Of a stretch of 64,000 nt of DNA, positions 36,576 to 47,717 are shown piece after piece. A program made the position numbers and the translations under genes. Origin of the DNA: Poronia punctata (Eukaryota; Ascomycota; Sordariomycetes; Xylariales; Xylariaceae); assembly GCA_022579005.1 (NCBI GenBank), contig MU401466.1, forward strand, positions 124,001-188,000, given 5' to 3'. The notes beneath the pieces are model-generated. The model worked only from the letters and a program-made list of their open reading frames with translations, was not told the DNA's origin and ran no database searches. Numbering within the stretch: position 1 is the stretch's first letter; every line of letters begins with the position of its first letter.

Positions 36576-36962
36576 TCCTATACGTTCTTAACCTAGAAAT
36601 GGTCGGCCCTAAAAGAGAAGGGGCCATGCATTATAAATGGTTCTATATTTTGTATATAAAGACGAAGGAAATGTCTCGGCCATGGGCGGTGAATCATGAC
36701 AAATAAACGAAGAAATGTATTTTACTTGCTTGGATTAATCCTTATGATTGTTAGACTGACAGACCACGTATTAAGCCATATCCGCCTCTCTTCCGTAGAA
36801 TCGTTTCAACACATAGATTTCCAAGCAATTCAAAAAAAAAAAAAAAAAAAAAAAAACCCCGCAAAATTACAGTATACCAGTGTTGGTGTTGAATATTGTA
36901 ACGAATATCGGGTAACGCCAGGGGCATTAACGACTGATTTCAATCTATAATACTTCTCCTAA
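36576..36962. other. Convergent intergenic region with a poly-A run
   Basis: 3' flanks of the Zn2Cys6 gene (plus) and the ankyrin gene (minus). A run of about 25 A lies at about 36832-36856. Confidence 0.75.
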
Positions 36963-37874
36963 TTAACCCCCCCTTTTCCAATCTTCAAGCAAAGCAAGCA
37001 CCTCATGACATTTCCCCTCCCTCGCAAATTCCAACGCATCCCTCCCGTCCTTATCCTCCAAATCCGGATCAGCGCCCTTCCTTAACAACCACCGCACAAC
37101 AGCCACCCCCCTTTCCCACCGCGCAGCACAACATATCGGCGTGCCGGCATTGTCATCAATAACATTGACATCCAACCCGCGCTCGTCAACGAGATACCGC
37201 AACATCTCAGCGTCATCAGCATCGGTGTCTGGATCAACACCTTTACTAGCAGCCGTCTCCACCGCACCATGTAACGTCCCGGGGGAAAGTGTCGCGCCTC
37301 TTTTCTCCAGGAATTTGAACATGGCGACGGAGCCGAAAGACGCGCAGGTTTCTAATATCGTGGACGTGGACGTATTTTCCACAGCGGCGTTTTTTTCGTC
37401 GATTATCCATCGGGCGAGATGTTCTTTCCCATATCTCTTGCGGATGAAATATTCGAGTAGGCGTTTCCCGTCAGATGGAGATGCAGATGTCGATTCGTCC
37501 CTTGTATCGATGTCCCAGCCGCGGGAGACGAGGGATTCGATGAGTTGCTTATCGGCGAATTGGAATATACCCCTGGGACGGACGGTGTGTACGGGGATGG
37601 ATTCGTGGTCGAGCATGTATAGGAGGAGATGGGGGGATGTGATTTCGTGGAAGAGGTCGTTGCGGAATTGGATGTATGAGTTTTCGTCGTCGTCGTCGTC
37701 GTCGTTGTTGTCGTCTTTGAGGAAGAAGACGCGGGCGAGACGGAGAGATTCGACGAGGTCGGGGATGGAGTTTTTTTTGAGGGCGAGGGTGCTGAGGGTG
37801 TAGGCGTTGTGGGAGGGGGTCCATTCTTGGGGATGGGGATGAGATGGGGATTGTTGTGGTGAGGTCGTCGTCAT
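36963..37874 (-). CDS. Ankyrin-repeat protein
   Basis: Single exon, 303 aa from the ATG at 37874 (MTTTSPQQSP). The frame stays open upstream to 38129 but crosses a poly-lysine stretch coded by homopolymer, so the inner start is preferred. The C-terminal half shows ankyrin-like units, e.g. LHGAVETAASKG, YLVDERGLDVNVIDDNAGTPICCAARW and WLLRKGADPDLEDKDGRDALEFAREG. The N-terminal half is helical with an acidic run (DDNNDDDDDDEN) coded by a trinucleotide repeat at about 37684-37715. Function unknown; ankyrin units indicate protein binding. Proteins of this kind are common and fast-evolving in ascomycetes. Confidence 0.8.
   Translation of the reverse strand: MTTTSPQQSPSHPHPQEWTPSHNAYTLSTLALKKNSIPDLVESLRLARVFFLKDDNNDDDDDDENSYIQFRNDLFHEITSPHLLLYMLDHESIPVHTVRPRGIFQFADKQLIESLVSRGWDIDTRDESTSASPSDGKRLLEYFIRKRYGKEHLARWIIDEKNAAVENTSTSTILETCASFGSVAMFKFLEKRGATLSPGTLHGAVETAASKGVDPDTDADDAEMLRYLVDERGLDVNVIDDNAGTPICCAARWERGVAVVRWLLRKGADPDLEDKDGRDALEFAREGKCHEVLALLEDWKRGG
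37684..37715 (-). repeat. GTC/GAC trinucleotide repeat coding an Asp run
   Basis: Near-pure GTCGTC repeat on the plus strand, i.e. GAC codons in the ankyrin gene. Confidence 0.85.
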
Positions 37875-39034
37875 CTTTTTTTTTTTTTTTTTTTTTTTGA
37901 AAAAAAAAACCCCAAATTTACTATCAGGCACTAGGTGTGAAAGCTGATGATGTCGTTTTTTTATGTGTGTATATATAATTGAAAGAATGTGCTGTTTCAG
38001 AGAGTGTTTTTGCTGTGTTGGGAGATTTGGATATGTGTGTCTTTTTTTTTTTTGCGGTAGTTTGACGATGAGAGAGTTGCTTTCGAAGGATGGAGAGTCG
38101 AGAGTCGAGACTGCTATTTGTGTTGCCACGTTGATTTGTCAAGATTTAAATGTATTTACTTGTTCAAATTGCGTGTTTCGCGTGTTTATTTCCATAGTCG
38201 TCTCCATCTTCTCATGTCGTGTTGATAATGTCCAATCTACGTGTAAAGAAGAGTGTTGGACGATTGAAACTTTGGCTAGCGGCAAGGCAAATCACATGAC
38301 GTCAAAGTAAGGCGTAGCAAAGCTGACTTTCAGCTTCAACATAATCGCTTTCTGAAACATATATGGCAAGTTTCTATTTTGAGACGATGTGCCCCTGAAT
38401 GAATGCTTTGCCGTGGAAGAATGTAACGGTAGGTAACATGGTAATGTTGCTTCAGGGGTTGATGATCTCAGCTCCTTATTCGGTGGCAACGCAACTCCAG
38501 TAATCCCAACCCAAAGTATTGCTTGTATCTTACGTCTGCCTATTTCCTTTATATCTAATGAATGCTACCTCCATATGTTACCCATCCGAAAACCTGACAA
38601 CAGTCATCAGTAGGAATGTTTCCTAGGTTGGTGGCGGTTACAGAGTGTAGGATCACTTACACTCGTTGGTTGCGTTGTTACGACTTCGTTGCCCTCCAAG
38701 GTATATATTAAACCTGCTCGATGACTCGGTAGTAAGGATAGAAATCCTTATACTCAACATGCTTGTCTTCGAGTTCTTCGTTGCCACATGTTGGTGGAAG
38801 GAGAAGTATGTATTGCCCAGAAAGTAGCTGTGCTGATTTATCAGCGTGTTCAACATGACCGTTGATACATGTCCAGTCAAGCGGTATAAAGGCTTTGAAT
38901 GTCTACGCTGATTTAAATCTGGAAGTTGGTTGTGATCATTCCATGTTAAAGCCTTGATAGTTAGGTAAGAGTCTGTTCTTATCCTCATATCTGAGTGTAT
39001 AGACTATACAGATCCGATCCGTCTTGGCCTTAAG
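37875..39034. other. Divergent intergenic region
   Basis: Between the ankyrin gene (minus) and the Ser/Thr-rich gene (plus). Poly-T/A runs at 37876-37909 and 38041-38053. No supported gene. Confidence 0.65.
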
Positions 39035-41924
39035 ATGGCAGCCTTGAAGCTCATTACCTTGGTGGCGGTCCTGGGGACTGCAACTGGTCATGACTTGGAA
39101 TATCTTTATCCCATTCCCCCTCGCGGACACGGGGATCCACATGCTCGTGATGTAGGTTCGAGTAGTATTCCAATCCAAACGGCTAGTTGACCCTCACTTC
39201 TCTTTTACGTTCCGAGTCTGACATTCTCGATTAGTCCAGCGGCTTGCCGACCAGCTCGACTCTGAGTTCTTCATTCTCGACAGATCCTTCGACATCCACG
39301 GGGACTTCATTTTCTACAAGTCCCTCTTTGTCAACGGGGATTTTGTCGTCCACCAGTTCGTCGTTGTCGGGTGGCTCTTCATTTTCTACCAGTCCATCAC
39401 TGTCTACTGGTTCTTCATCTTTTACTACTTCTTCACTCTCTACCGGTTCTTCGTCGGGCAGTTTTTAATTTTCCAGCAGTCCTTCACTGTCTACTGGTCT
39501 TCCAACATCCTCAAGTACTTTTGCTTCAAACACTCAAACATCGTCGACGACTTCACTTTCTGCCACTACTATACCGACCACGAGCAGCGATATAACTGCT
39601 CCTACCACTGGTCCGAGTTCAGGTTAGTGTCTATCAATCCTATAAACAGTATCCCTCGCCACAGTCCGTCACATCAACTATCTAGTTAACCCTACATGGC
39701 CCCGTATCTTTACTAACGGTATAAAACCATGTACATTGTAGGCGAATCGACGGGCACATCACAAGGCACGACGACTGAACAAGACACTCCTACACCTGTT
39801 ACCAGCTTCCCATCGTACTCAGCACCAACCACTACAGTCACAGGAAGTGCAGAAACAACCAATGCAGTTGCCATTGCACCCCTATTCGCTGCCATCTGGA
39901 ACGACAGAGAATATATCTCGGAGCCCGAGAATAAACAACGATATGTGGAAGATGTCAAGAAGACCAAGAATCTGGTCGACTCACTTTATAAGAACCTGAA
40001 AGACAAGTCTGACCCCCCGAGTGAATGTTCCGGTACCAGCGGGAGCGGGAGCGGGAGCGGAAGCTTGCTATCGGGCATCTTGAAGCTTCTCACCACCCCT
40101 GCCAAACTCATCGGTTGCGCGACAAAGGTTGTCGAAAACCTGGTCGATGTGGTCAACGATGTCGACCACGTTGACTTTCCAAAGGTTGAGCTCTTGACTA
40201 ATACGCTCAGAGACATCGGGAACGAATTAGAGAAAGGTCAAGATGAAGATCCAGACCCGACCTCTGATGGTCAGCAATCGACTACTAATACAGAAAAACA
40301 AACAACATCAACATCAACATCGTCGTCGTCGTCAAGTGAATGCTCAGTCACCGAAGCTCCAAGTTGCGCCGAAACAATCTCACTCTCGACATTATTCTAT
40401 ACAGACAGCAGTACGACCACTTCAGAAGTGAAGACCGTCACCACCACCGTATGCGCCACCATCACTGCTTCTTGTGCTCAAGCCACCACGGCGACTACCA
40501 CCGTATCCACGGCTACGACATCGTCAGGCAGTCCCACCTATGTATGCGACCAATCTTGTGCGGCAGGGGCTTGTGGACTGAAGAAAAGGGGTGCAACAGC
40601 CACCCCGGCCCCGGAGTCAGAGTCAGACGGTCTGGTCAAACGGAATCTGAAGCCCGTCTCGATGATTACCGACATCGATCGATACGTGATACAGACCATT
40701 TCATCCAACAGCGAGGAACTAGACTGGAGCCGAGGCGTGGCCGTCTCGAAATATTACCAGTTCCTGAATAAGCCCATCGCCAGATTCGTTACCGGTGTCA
40801 CTGGGTAAGTAAGCACGGAAAACATCCCTTACCCTCCCAAAAAAACCATCCTATTAACAAGGAACTGACGAGACATCATCAATCATTCAGATGTACCTCC
40901 ATCGTAATAACATCCAGCAAAGGCGTCTGGCTATCCCATTTCCAAGAACCCGGCTTCATGGACACGGCCGGCCGTCAACAGGAGCGCAACGATCTAAACA
41001 ACGCCGTCGAAAACGGTGCATCCCGAAACGGTCAAGTGATTTACACCCGACCATCCGACCTCGACGACTTGCAAGGCGAAGATGTTCATATCTACGTCTC
41101 TGCCCCCTGTGTTATCGTCACAGGACCGGACGGAAGTAAAACCTGCGAGGGGGGCGACATTGACAACGCGCCCAAATGGCAATACGCCAGCATCGATAAA
41201 CTCCTCGACAAGCTTTTCGGCGCCGGCACTCCGTTCGAGGCTGTTCCTGTTACGAAGCGCGGGTATATCAGGCCGGTGGATAGGGAAGAGATTGATGAAT
41301 TGGCAGATACTTCGGCTAGAGGCAAAGGTCAGTCCCCCCCTCACTTCCTTCTTCCCCCTTTCCTTCTTTCTACCCAGGTACCTAGCTCTCGAAATTTGAT
41401 TGATACCTTACTGACTTTTGATGATGATGATGTATGATCCAGTCGTGGTCCAATATGACCCTAATCAACTCACCGACGAGTTTAGATCTTATGATCCGAA
41501 ACACGCAGCCTATCGTGTGTGGCTAGAGTCGAGTTATTACCAACGAGACTGGGTCGCCTCGACCTGTCAAGGAGGAAACGCACCGAGTCGGAAACGTGAC
41601 GACGACTCCTGTCCTATTTCCGACGGCAATGACGGCGATGTGACAACAACGTCGGCAATCTCAACGTCGGAAATCTCATCGGTCGTGTCATCGGTAAACA
41701 CGACCTCGACGCCAGAGCCAGAGAGCAGTACACCACCTATATCTTCTCCAATCCCACCCCCGCCAGAGACCAATGGTACATTTATACACATGTCTTCTCC
41801 GTTGACAACATTGACACCAGTCCCGCCGATAACGGAAAGTACCCCTCAGCAGACGCCGACTTTGGGGCCGGATTTCATGACTGTGGTGACTTTTTCGACC
41901 AACACTGTTACTCTTATATCCTAA
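39035..41924 (+). CDS. Ser/Thr-rich secreted protein, unknown family, with one in-frame stop (possible pseudogene)
   Basis: Five exons: 39035-39151, 39235-39622, 39742-40804, 40891-41327 and 41443-41924. All junctions are GT-AG and all phases fit, total 2,487 nt, except for a TAA at 39466-39468 (codon 117) inside a repetitive Ser/Thr tract. Sequence on both sides of the stop is the same kind of Ser-Thr repeat in the same frame. The N-terminus is a signal peptide (MAALKLITLVAVLGTATG). Downstream come a helical block (VVENLVDVVNDVDHV), Cys-containing Thr-rich parts, Kex2-like KR sites (LKKR, LVKR, SRKR) and a conserved-looking block with CTSIVITSSKGVWLSHFQEP. It could be a nonsense allele, a sequence error or, less likely, contain a weak 75-nt intron (39402-39476). 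No family name can be given. Confidence 0.6.
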
Positions 41925-44900
41925 GATTGAGGAGGGGAATGACGACTTGAGTCCTTTGGCGCGAAAGAATCAGGTGTATGTACGAGATTTGAATGGTTAG
42001 AACATTTCTGGGCTTTTTTTTTTTCCCTCACGAGCAGCCTTTCGGTATACCGGCAAATTTTGGTGAGGAATAAGGTCAGCTGGTTAAAGTAGGTAGGTTA
42101 GATAGGTACTTTAGTTAGCAACATCTACTTGATCTACTGGAATATATATTTTTTGGCTGTTGCATAAATGTAGGTTGTTCTCTCCGAAACGGATATCTGA
42201 AGTAATTATCCTCCTAATACACGCGACCGATGCGCATAGAGAGGGTGGATATATCGCGTCTCATTTGCTAGTCTAGGTAGCTTACCCGATAGACGCGTAA
42301 AAATTCATTCCATTTATACATACGCGTATCTTCCGCTTTGGTTTATAGATGAATCTCACGTCTATTCCGACAGGTCACTAGAATATAACTTGTAGAAACA
42401 GTTGATCGCATCGCACAAATTTCCATCAACCAAGCTAACCTACAAATAGCTACTACCTAGCTGACTGCCCCAAAATAAAGTCACTATAAATAAGTATATA
42501 TAGCCATCCTTAAGAGACGATGATCGATCCAATGCTCATCTCAATCCTAAGGAAGCGAATGCCAGTAAGATGCAATAGGAATATAACTTTTACATAATAC
42601 CTACTTGTACCTACCTATCTACCTACCTTAACCTTTACCTTTACCACAATCAAATAAATGATTACTTTAGTAGGCTGGCGCTAGATCTCTGTAAATCTAA
42701 TACCGGCTCATCTTAATTTGAAAGTGTAAATAGGTATATACAGGAAAATAAAAAATAACATGTGAGCATTTATCTATACATACTCGTACTCGTAGACAAC
42801 AAGTAAAGTTTGAAAGCAGTTCTTTTCAACACTCCCTGCGTGCGCATACGTGTAGGTACACATAACATCTTGCAATGATTAGCTAGCTACCTATTTCGAG
42901 ATACCGAGGATCTGGTTTGGTCCGAACTTTGAAACGCTTGGTTAGGGATGATTGTTTTTGGTGTCCCTCTCGCGGCCGCGACCTGTAGATCTTATACCTA
43001 CTGATGAGATAAAATGAAATGAACAAAAAGGCATTATCTGTCGCAAGTGCATACCTACATACTCGTACACAGATGAAAGGCATTTCAAACGTGCAATAAA
43101 TCCGATTCTAGCAGACAAGGATCCGTTTGTTCATCATCAACTTAAAAACCCTCAACTTATCCTGCTTGATTTTTTTTTTTGATTTTTTTGTTCCGACTCT
43201 TGGTATTATACGAGGATATATTCAAGCATTTTTGTCCAAGCCGAACCAAGGCAAGCCACAAGTTCCTTGGCCTACGTTGTCGCCCGAATCCATCTTCAAG
43301 CCTTTCTAGCGTCTATGAATAATGTACATGTGTATGTAATCTTGTGGCAACCGTTTTCTTTACACGTGTATCTACTTTACCTTCTACCCAAGGTATTTAT
43401 AGGTAGCCTAGTCTAGTCTCCGATAAAGAATAATTATGACCTCCTTCTAGAACTACGAGTAGATACCTACATTAGATACCCTATGTATTAGGTATCGCCT
43501 TCTTTTATTATTTTTTCTACACGTAGATACCTACTTTCTGTTGATCCTATTACCTATACTCGTAGCCGGGTAGGTATGCGACGTATAACCTAACCTAAAA
43601 TACTTACCTACCTAACGCTATGTAGGTTAGACTAGACTCTCGGGACCGTAACTGCCTTGCCTGGGCCTGCCCACCTGCCCACCTGCCCTTTTTCTTTCTT
43701 CTTTCCCCTCACATGGCGACGACCCTATTTTCCCCCCCATCTTGTTCCCCCAACTCTTCTTCCACGCTCTCGGATGCAAACCTTGATAACTAAAAGTGTG
43801 TTTCTTCCCGCCTAGGTATATATACACGTATGAACCTGATACTTTATGCTTATTTTACTTAGACCTATCTAACCGTCTTTAACAGACTCTCAAAGTGTAT
43901 AACTACTTCACAACGTATAAAACGTCCATCCCTCAGCCCATATACGTACAGTGCTTGCAAACATATTACGGATTTTGCCCAGGCCCGAGGAAAAAACCAC
44001 TAATCATAAACACACTTTTGCTCTATTAATAAAGTGTACATACGTACGTACTAACGTATCTAGGTAATTTTGCACATTTGATACTAAAATAAAAACCCTG
44101 TAGACCACATGTACATGTGCCATGTTGGTGCTACACCAAGATTATCGTCGACTCTGCTAATGCCGATCCTAAGCTCAATACGTGTAATAGGCCCGATCGG
44201 TAAAAACTTGCTTTCCATTACCTTTTCGCCAGGATGGAATTGATTATAATGGTGGTGTAAGCCCTGCATAATAAACGTATGACAAGGAACTCGGGGCTAG
44301 GCGCCACGTTCCTTGAACAAAAAAGTTATAGACCCAGTATACTTACCTACGTGTATTTTACCCTGTGGCTGCCTGAGTTAGTTCTAGGCGCTGACAGGTC
44401 GTATCCTCTTAATTCGACCTAGAAGTTAGAGTATAGGTACTCGTTTCTCAAAATTTATAGCGGTAATCAACCCGAGTGCAACAATTATACACATACCTAC
44501 ATGTCCAAGATACGCGAATCTTTCCAAGCGCACCCGCCTATAACCGCTTACAAAACTACCGAGTCGGCTAGGTGAGATGTCTTGCCTCCCGGTGACTCGA
44601 CGTCGTTTAAAGCACCGGAAAGGGCTTCGGACTGGCCCTGAATCGGTACCTGTAGGGATCAAATACGCTGTCCATGTCTTGGCGTGTCGAGACACTGTGT
44701 CTGAATCCCGTTAGTTCGGTGGACTAGCTTCCGGGGTTTGGATTCTGGGGGAGATTAACTTGCTGTAACGTTGGAAAAATCATGCGTTTGTGGATATTTT
44801 TCAAGACTGCAAACACGTGAAGGGTGCCTTCGCTGCATCAGTAAACCTGCATACTGTGTAGCATAGCTGTCTTTCTGCAACAAGTAAGCTCGCTTAAAAT

Positions 44901-47717
44901 TACGCCGGGGAGCGGCTAGGCGGTAGGTGGGTTGTTTCTTCTACACTGTGTGCTTTAGGTACTGTGGTACCTCCTATTAACAGCCGTTGGTAACCCAAGA
45001 TCTCTCAAGGGCGAAAACCTACCTACGAGTACGGCACATGCCTTATCGTGAGAATTGGGGTCGATGATCAGTGAGGGGTCATCATGTATACCTATATCAA
45101 TATTTAGCCCTTCTTAGTCCTTACTACCTCGCGCATTTTTGTCTGGCTGTTGTTTGCAGATGCAAGAAGGATCACGCCCAAGGATAGTACGAAAAGTTTG
45201 CGGTACATTGCCCAAGACGGTGTTGAGCATCTAATTATAATATAGTTTGCCTCAAGAGGCATGGTAGTGATTCCATCGCGTAACGTCTATAATGAGGTTA
45301 AGAGTATAGCGTGTGGGTTAAGCACGATCTATATAGGTGATCGTTAGCCATTGCAAAGTCTTATCTTCTTGAAAGAGACACCCTTTCATATAGGTAGGTG
45401 TTATACCTCTGGTTGATAGGATGATGCGACTCTTCTATGGCGCATTATAAGGCATGTCCGCGGGATCTTCAACCATCGGCCAACTTCTCATCAGAACGAT
45501 ACTTGCATTCTGACATACCAAAATGGTAGGCACGACGATGAATCAGCATGACTTTATAGTAGGTTAGCCGTTAGGTACCTGTGGCTTTTCGAATGGCCAT
45601 CGCACCAAACAATGACAAGCGTTGACGAGCCTGATCGGCTACTTGGCCGGGAGCTTCACCTGACCTATCAAGAAAAAGATCACTTGAGAAAGACTGAGGG
45701 GAATATCTTGGCCCGCCTGTGCCGTAAACTAACATGAGAATATGGGGTTCCATTCGGACACTTTACTATCCAATATATATTAGTGTGTGGCCAGTCATTT
45801 AGGCCAGTTATCTTGCCGCATGGTTGTCCAAACCAAGACATCCTGACATGGTGCCGAAATCCGTTCACCCTAGGGTCCTTGGGAGACCTGAAGCTGTGCC
45901 CAGGTCAAGATCTCTCATACACGAATATGTACGGTGTAGGCCTGTTAATAATCAACTCAGATAGCAGCCCGAGATGTACTTATTATCATCATAGGCATAT
46001 CCTCCAGTGCGCACCGGCCACATTCACTTAGCGGAAGGGCTGTGTACATACTTAGGTACTTGGCATGTACAGTGCGTTCCGCGGAAGAGCTAGTCGATCG
46101 GCAAACTGAACTTCTTCTTTTGGTATCCCCAAATTTGGAATCCTAGCCGAGACTAGCAAACCTGCCCTGCCTGTCTACGAGTACTCGTAAGTAGACACTG
46201 GTGGGGGACAGCCCACGACAAAGCCCCAGACAACGCTAGACAAAACCTGGGGATACGGCGTGCCCGAGAGACAGCCAAATTCTCCCCAGATACTCTGCCT
46301 TCCACGAGTCTGGCACGCTGGGTCGCGTGGGATAAACTCCAATCCCCGCAAACGTCGTCATTTTACATACTCCAGAAACAGGCTGAAACCGCGCTGGGGG
46401 ATCGAGAAGAATCACGTGTATCTATATTTCTGTATGTGATTTGATTTTGGATTCTTGAAAAGGTCGGATTTGGGCATCCGAGATATGAGATTCGAATCTC
46501 AAATTCGCCGGCGGCGATTTCCCCTCTCATAGGTACTGTATCTGTTGCAGCTGCAGGACATAGCGGTCAGGGTCTGAGACTCCACATAAAAGATGGTTAC
46601 GTCCGTGAGGGGGGAGGGGAGGCTTGAGGCTTGGAGCTTGGAGGAGATGAGACGAGTCAATACGGGTCCTAGGACGGCCACGGAGAAAAACGCCTGGCGG
46701 GGCAGAGCCGCAAAGAGCTGGGCGAACAAAGCTGAGTTGAGCCATGTGACCTCGCGTACTCACAATGCGAAATACAACATGTTTCACAAAAGCTATCAAA
46801 CATTGTAATCGTAGCCCGTGTGTCGATTCGCCATCCGAGGCCTTCAAGGGGACAAAGGGAGACCAAGGGACCAATGACGAAATCGCAAGCTAAAGCCCAG
46901 CCGTAGTCCAGGCCTTTCGCCTTTAGCGTCAGCTCATTGGGCTTGTCTCATGGATCTGGCTCAATGCAGACAATTGCTTGGGCAGGGTGGCAGGTACCGC
47001 ACCTGCAACCTCGTGCGCAGGACTCGCTACCCGCTGCTCCCGGGAGATGGGGGGCCGCCCGGCTGCGGCAGGTAAGGCTTCTTTGCATGTACTGGTCCCC
47101 TGTAGATGGTGCTGGCTTGTGCTGGGCGAATGATCGCTTTGTGCGAGCCTCTCGCGGACCAAGGTACCGCATATGGACGGCCAAAGCGTTTGCTTCTGCG
47201 TGTGCCTAGATAACTAAACCTAGGGCTGCCTTGCCAGGTTACTTGGTAGATACACCTGTAAGCAGGCTGGCAGGCAAGCAGACCTGACCATATGCATGAT
47301 GCGTGGATAATGGATATGGGCAGGAGGATCAACAACAGGTTCCTCCAATGCATTTCCGTGAATTAATTGTGGGCATTGGTGGGCTAGCGGACCATTGAGG
47401 GTGAATAGGATGGCGATCTGGGGTGGGGATCTTCTCTGCATGGAATGCTTCCCTGTCCAGGCCCTCGGTGGTCCAGATTAGGTACTGTGCTGTGTTCTGT
47501 TCCATTGTCAAGGGAATAATAAAAACGATAATAAGGTCGGGTGAGACCCGGCACACCTATCTCCCGTCGTCTTTGTACTCTCCTTCCCTTTATCTTTCCC
47601 TCGTCACATCTCAGCTTGTTGTCGAGAGTGAGGGCTCGAGTTATTCCGCAGCCACCGGTTGCACATTTGTAGACTATCCTCGTTTGCTTTCAGTTGTCGT
47701 CGCAAGCGTGCGCCAAG
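41925..47717. other. Gene-poor, AT-richer tract (5.8 kb)
   Basis: No gene is supported on either strand. It is dense in TACC/GGTA steps (e.g. 42095-42115 and 42598-42630) and holds nine TACTCGTA octamers (42781, 42787, 43060, 43454, 43557, 45024, 46176, 46182, plus reverse forms among these). Two adjacent dyads lie at 46464-46501. The last part, 46.5-47.7 kb, is more GC-rich and leads into the MFS gene promoter. Whether the tract is a decayed repeat cannot be judged by eye. Confidence 0.55.
46464..46501. repeat. Two adjacent inverted repeats
   Basis: A stem TCGGAT/ATCCGA with a six-base loop (46464-46481) is followed directly by a perfect 16-nt palindrome centred on TTCGAA (46486-46501). It was tested as a tRNA anticodon arm plus T arm and did not fit (loop sizes, no acceptor pairing). 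Confidence 0.7.

Noticed and set aside
38041..38129. Longer N-terminus of the ankyrin protein starting at 38129
   Set aside because: It runs through homopolymer-coded poly-Lys and looks like leader sequence. The ATG at 37874 is more plausible.
46464..46510. Possible tRNA (anticodon-like stem followed by TTCGAAT)
   Set aside because: Loop sizes do not fit, there is no D arm and no acceptor-stem pairing.
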